From JACCZX01 sp963791315 (lineage in GTDB: Bacteria > Pseudomonadota > Gammaproteobacteria > Burkholderiales > Burkholderiaceae_F): a DNA stretch of 64,000 bases. A model generated the notes under the pieces. It worked only from the letters and a program-made list of their open reading frames with translations. It searched no databases and was not told the DNA's origin. Location: NCBI GenBank assembly GCA_963791315.1, contig CAWBRQ010000007.1, positions 1 to 64,000 on the forward strand. The letters run 5' to 3'. Position numbers and translations under genes: made by a program. Below, piece by piece: positions 63,299-64,000 of the stretch (position 1 is its first letter; the number at the start of each line of letters is the position of its first letter).

Positions 63299-64000
63299 CT
63301 AGGCTGGAATCGCTTCGCCAGCCCGACGCTTGATCCCTACTGCGTCGGCAAGCAACGCGGCGCGATCGGTGCGCTCCCAGCTGAACTCGGGTTCATCGCG
63401 GCCGAAGTGGCCGTAGGCCGCCGTTTTCTCGTAAATCGGGCGCAACAGGTCGAGCATTTGAATAATTCCGCGCGGCCGCAGATCGAAATGCTCGGCGACC
63501 AGCTTGCTGATCTGCTCGTCCGGGATTACGCCGGTGCCCTCGGTGTAAACGGTGATGTTCATCGGCTGCGCGACGCCGATTGCATACGCCACCTGCACTT
63601 GACACTGGCGAGCGAGGCCCGCTGCGACGACGTTCTTGGCAACATAGCGCGCTGCATACGCGGCCGAGCGATCGACCTTCGAAGGATCCTTGCCCGAGAA
63701 CGCGCCGCCGCCGTGCGGGCACGCGCCGCCGTAAGTGTCCACGATGATTTTGCGGCCCGTCAGCCCGCAATCGCCCTGCGGCCCGCCGACGACGAAGCGT
63801 CCGGTCGGGTTCACCAGGAAACGCGTGTTCTTGAGCCATTCCGGCGGTAACGACGGCTTGATGATCTGTTCGACCACCGCTTCCGTGAATTCTTTCTTCA
63901 TCACCTTGCCGTCCGACATTTCCGGTGCGTGCTGTGATGAGAGCACCACCGTGTCGATCGAATGCGGCTTGCCGTCGACGTACCGCATCGTGACCTGGCT
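63299..64000 (-). CDS. metK: S-adenosylmethionine synthetase, 5' end outside window
   Basis: Makes SAM from methionine and ATP. Intact frame, about 233 C-terminal residues: VVGGPQGDCGLTGRKIIVDTYGG, the GGGAFSGKDPSKVDRSAAYAARY glycine loop, VVAAGLARQCQVQVAYAIGVAQPM, GIIQMLDLLRPIYEKTAAYGHFGR. All are MetK signatures. Stop TAG at 63299-63301. Lies upstream of the SAH riboswitch and ahcY, the usual beta-proteobacterial methionine-cycle order. Confidence 0.96.
   Translation of the reverse strand, partial: SQVTMRYVDGKPHSIDTVVLSSQHAPEMSDGKVMKKEFTEAVVEQIIKPSLPPEWLKNTRFLVNPTGRFVVGGPQGDCGLTGRKIIVDTYGGACPHGGGAFSGKDPSKVDRSAAYAARYVAKNVVAAGLARQCQVQVAYAIGVAQPMNITVYTEGTGVIPDEQISKLVAEHFDLRPRGIIQMLDLLRPIYEKTAAYGHFGRDEPEFSWERTDRAALLADAVGIKRRAGEAIPA

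Overview
The window is a join of two unrelated pieces of DNA. Positions 1 to about 62,040 are very GC-rich and carry a typical high-GC actinobacterial gene set: an F420-type iron-sulfur protein, EgtA, a resuscitation-promoting-factor domain, DUF3151, an MSMEG_4193/DUF3090/SCO1664 operon, MMPL and SRPBCC proteins, and frequent GTG starts. The style of several hypothetical proteins suggests Acidimicrobiia, but that is inference. From about 62,040 to 64,000 the composition drops in GC and the genes (ahcY, an SAH riboswitch, metK) are clearly beta-proteobacterial. Both ahcY and the last actinobacterial gene are cut at the junction, so this is most simply an assembly chimera.

Most actinobacterial genes are interrupted by frame changes while protein similarity continues across them. 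Where the expected protein could be reconstructed (bacterioferritin, csoR, merR, gmd, purE, the acyl-AMP ligase) every shift is one extra base. This looks like uncorrected long-read insertion error, not gene decay. CDS coordinates below therefore span whole reconstructed genes, and their internal frame is not continuous.

Layout. 1-7 kb: serine beta-lactamase-like hydrolase, membrane glycosyltransferase-like protein, membrane sulfatase, a MerR-thioredoxin operon with a textbook MerR promoter, and a CelD/FemAB-like acyltransferase. 7-16 kb: tadA, tRNA-Ser(CGA), MMPL exporter with TetR, a three-gene Nfu-like/SDR/SDR operon, an SRPBCC-TetR pair around a double palindrome, an acetyltransferase and a methyltransferase. 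16-25 kb: DoxX, egtA, alpha/beta hydrolase, His-rich membrane protein, metF, DUF2505, copA-csoR. 25-33 kb: F420-type beta subunit, bacterioferritin, acyl-AMP ligase, the phosphomutase/DUF3090/SCO1664 operon, DUF3151, gmd. 33-42 kb: CoA-disulfide reductase with nitronate monooxygenase, purE, DUF6687, FtsX-type ABC exporter, lgt, fpg. 42-54 kb: two sulfotransferases around a GT2 glycosyltransferase, ABC1 kinase, Rpf-like protein, second sulfatase, secreted propeller protein, solute-binding lipoprotein, LPFTG protein. 54-62 kb: third sulfotransferase, CPBP protease, HD-domain protein with class II aldolase and TetR, PF10081 hydrolase, cupin, parallel beta-helix protein.

Two themes recur. One is compact gene packing: ATGA/GTGA start-stop overlaps, and four convergent pairs sharing one CTAG as both stops. 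The other is surface sulfate and glycan chemistry: three sulfotransferases, two sulfatases, gmd, GT2 and a membrane glycosyltransferase. No CRISPR array, prophage or insertion sequence was seen.
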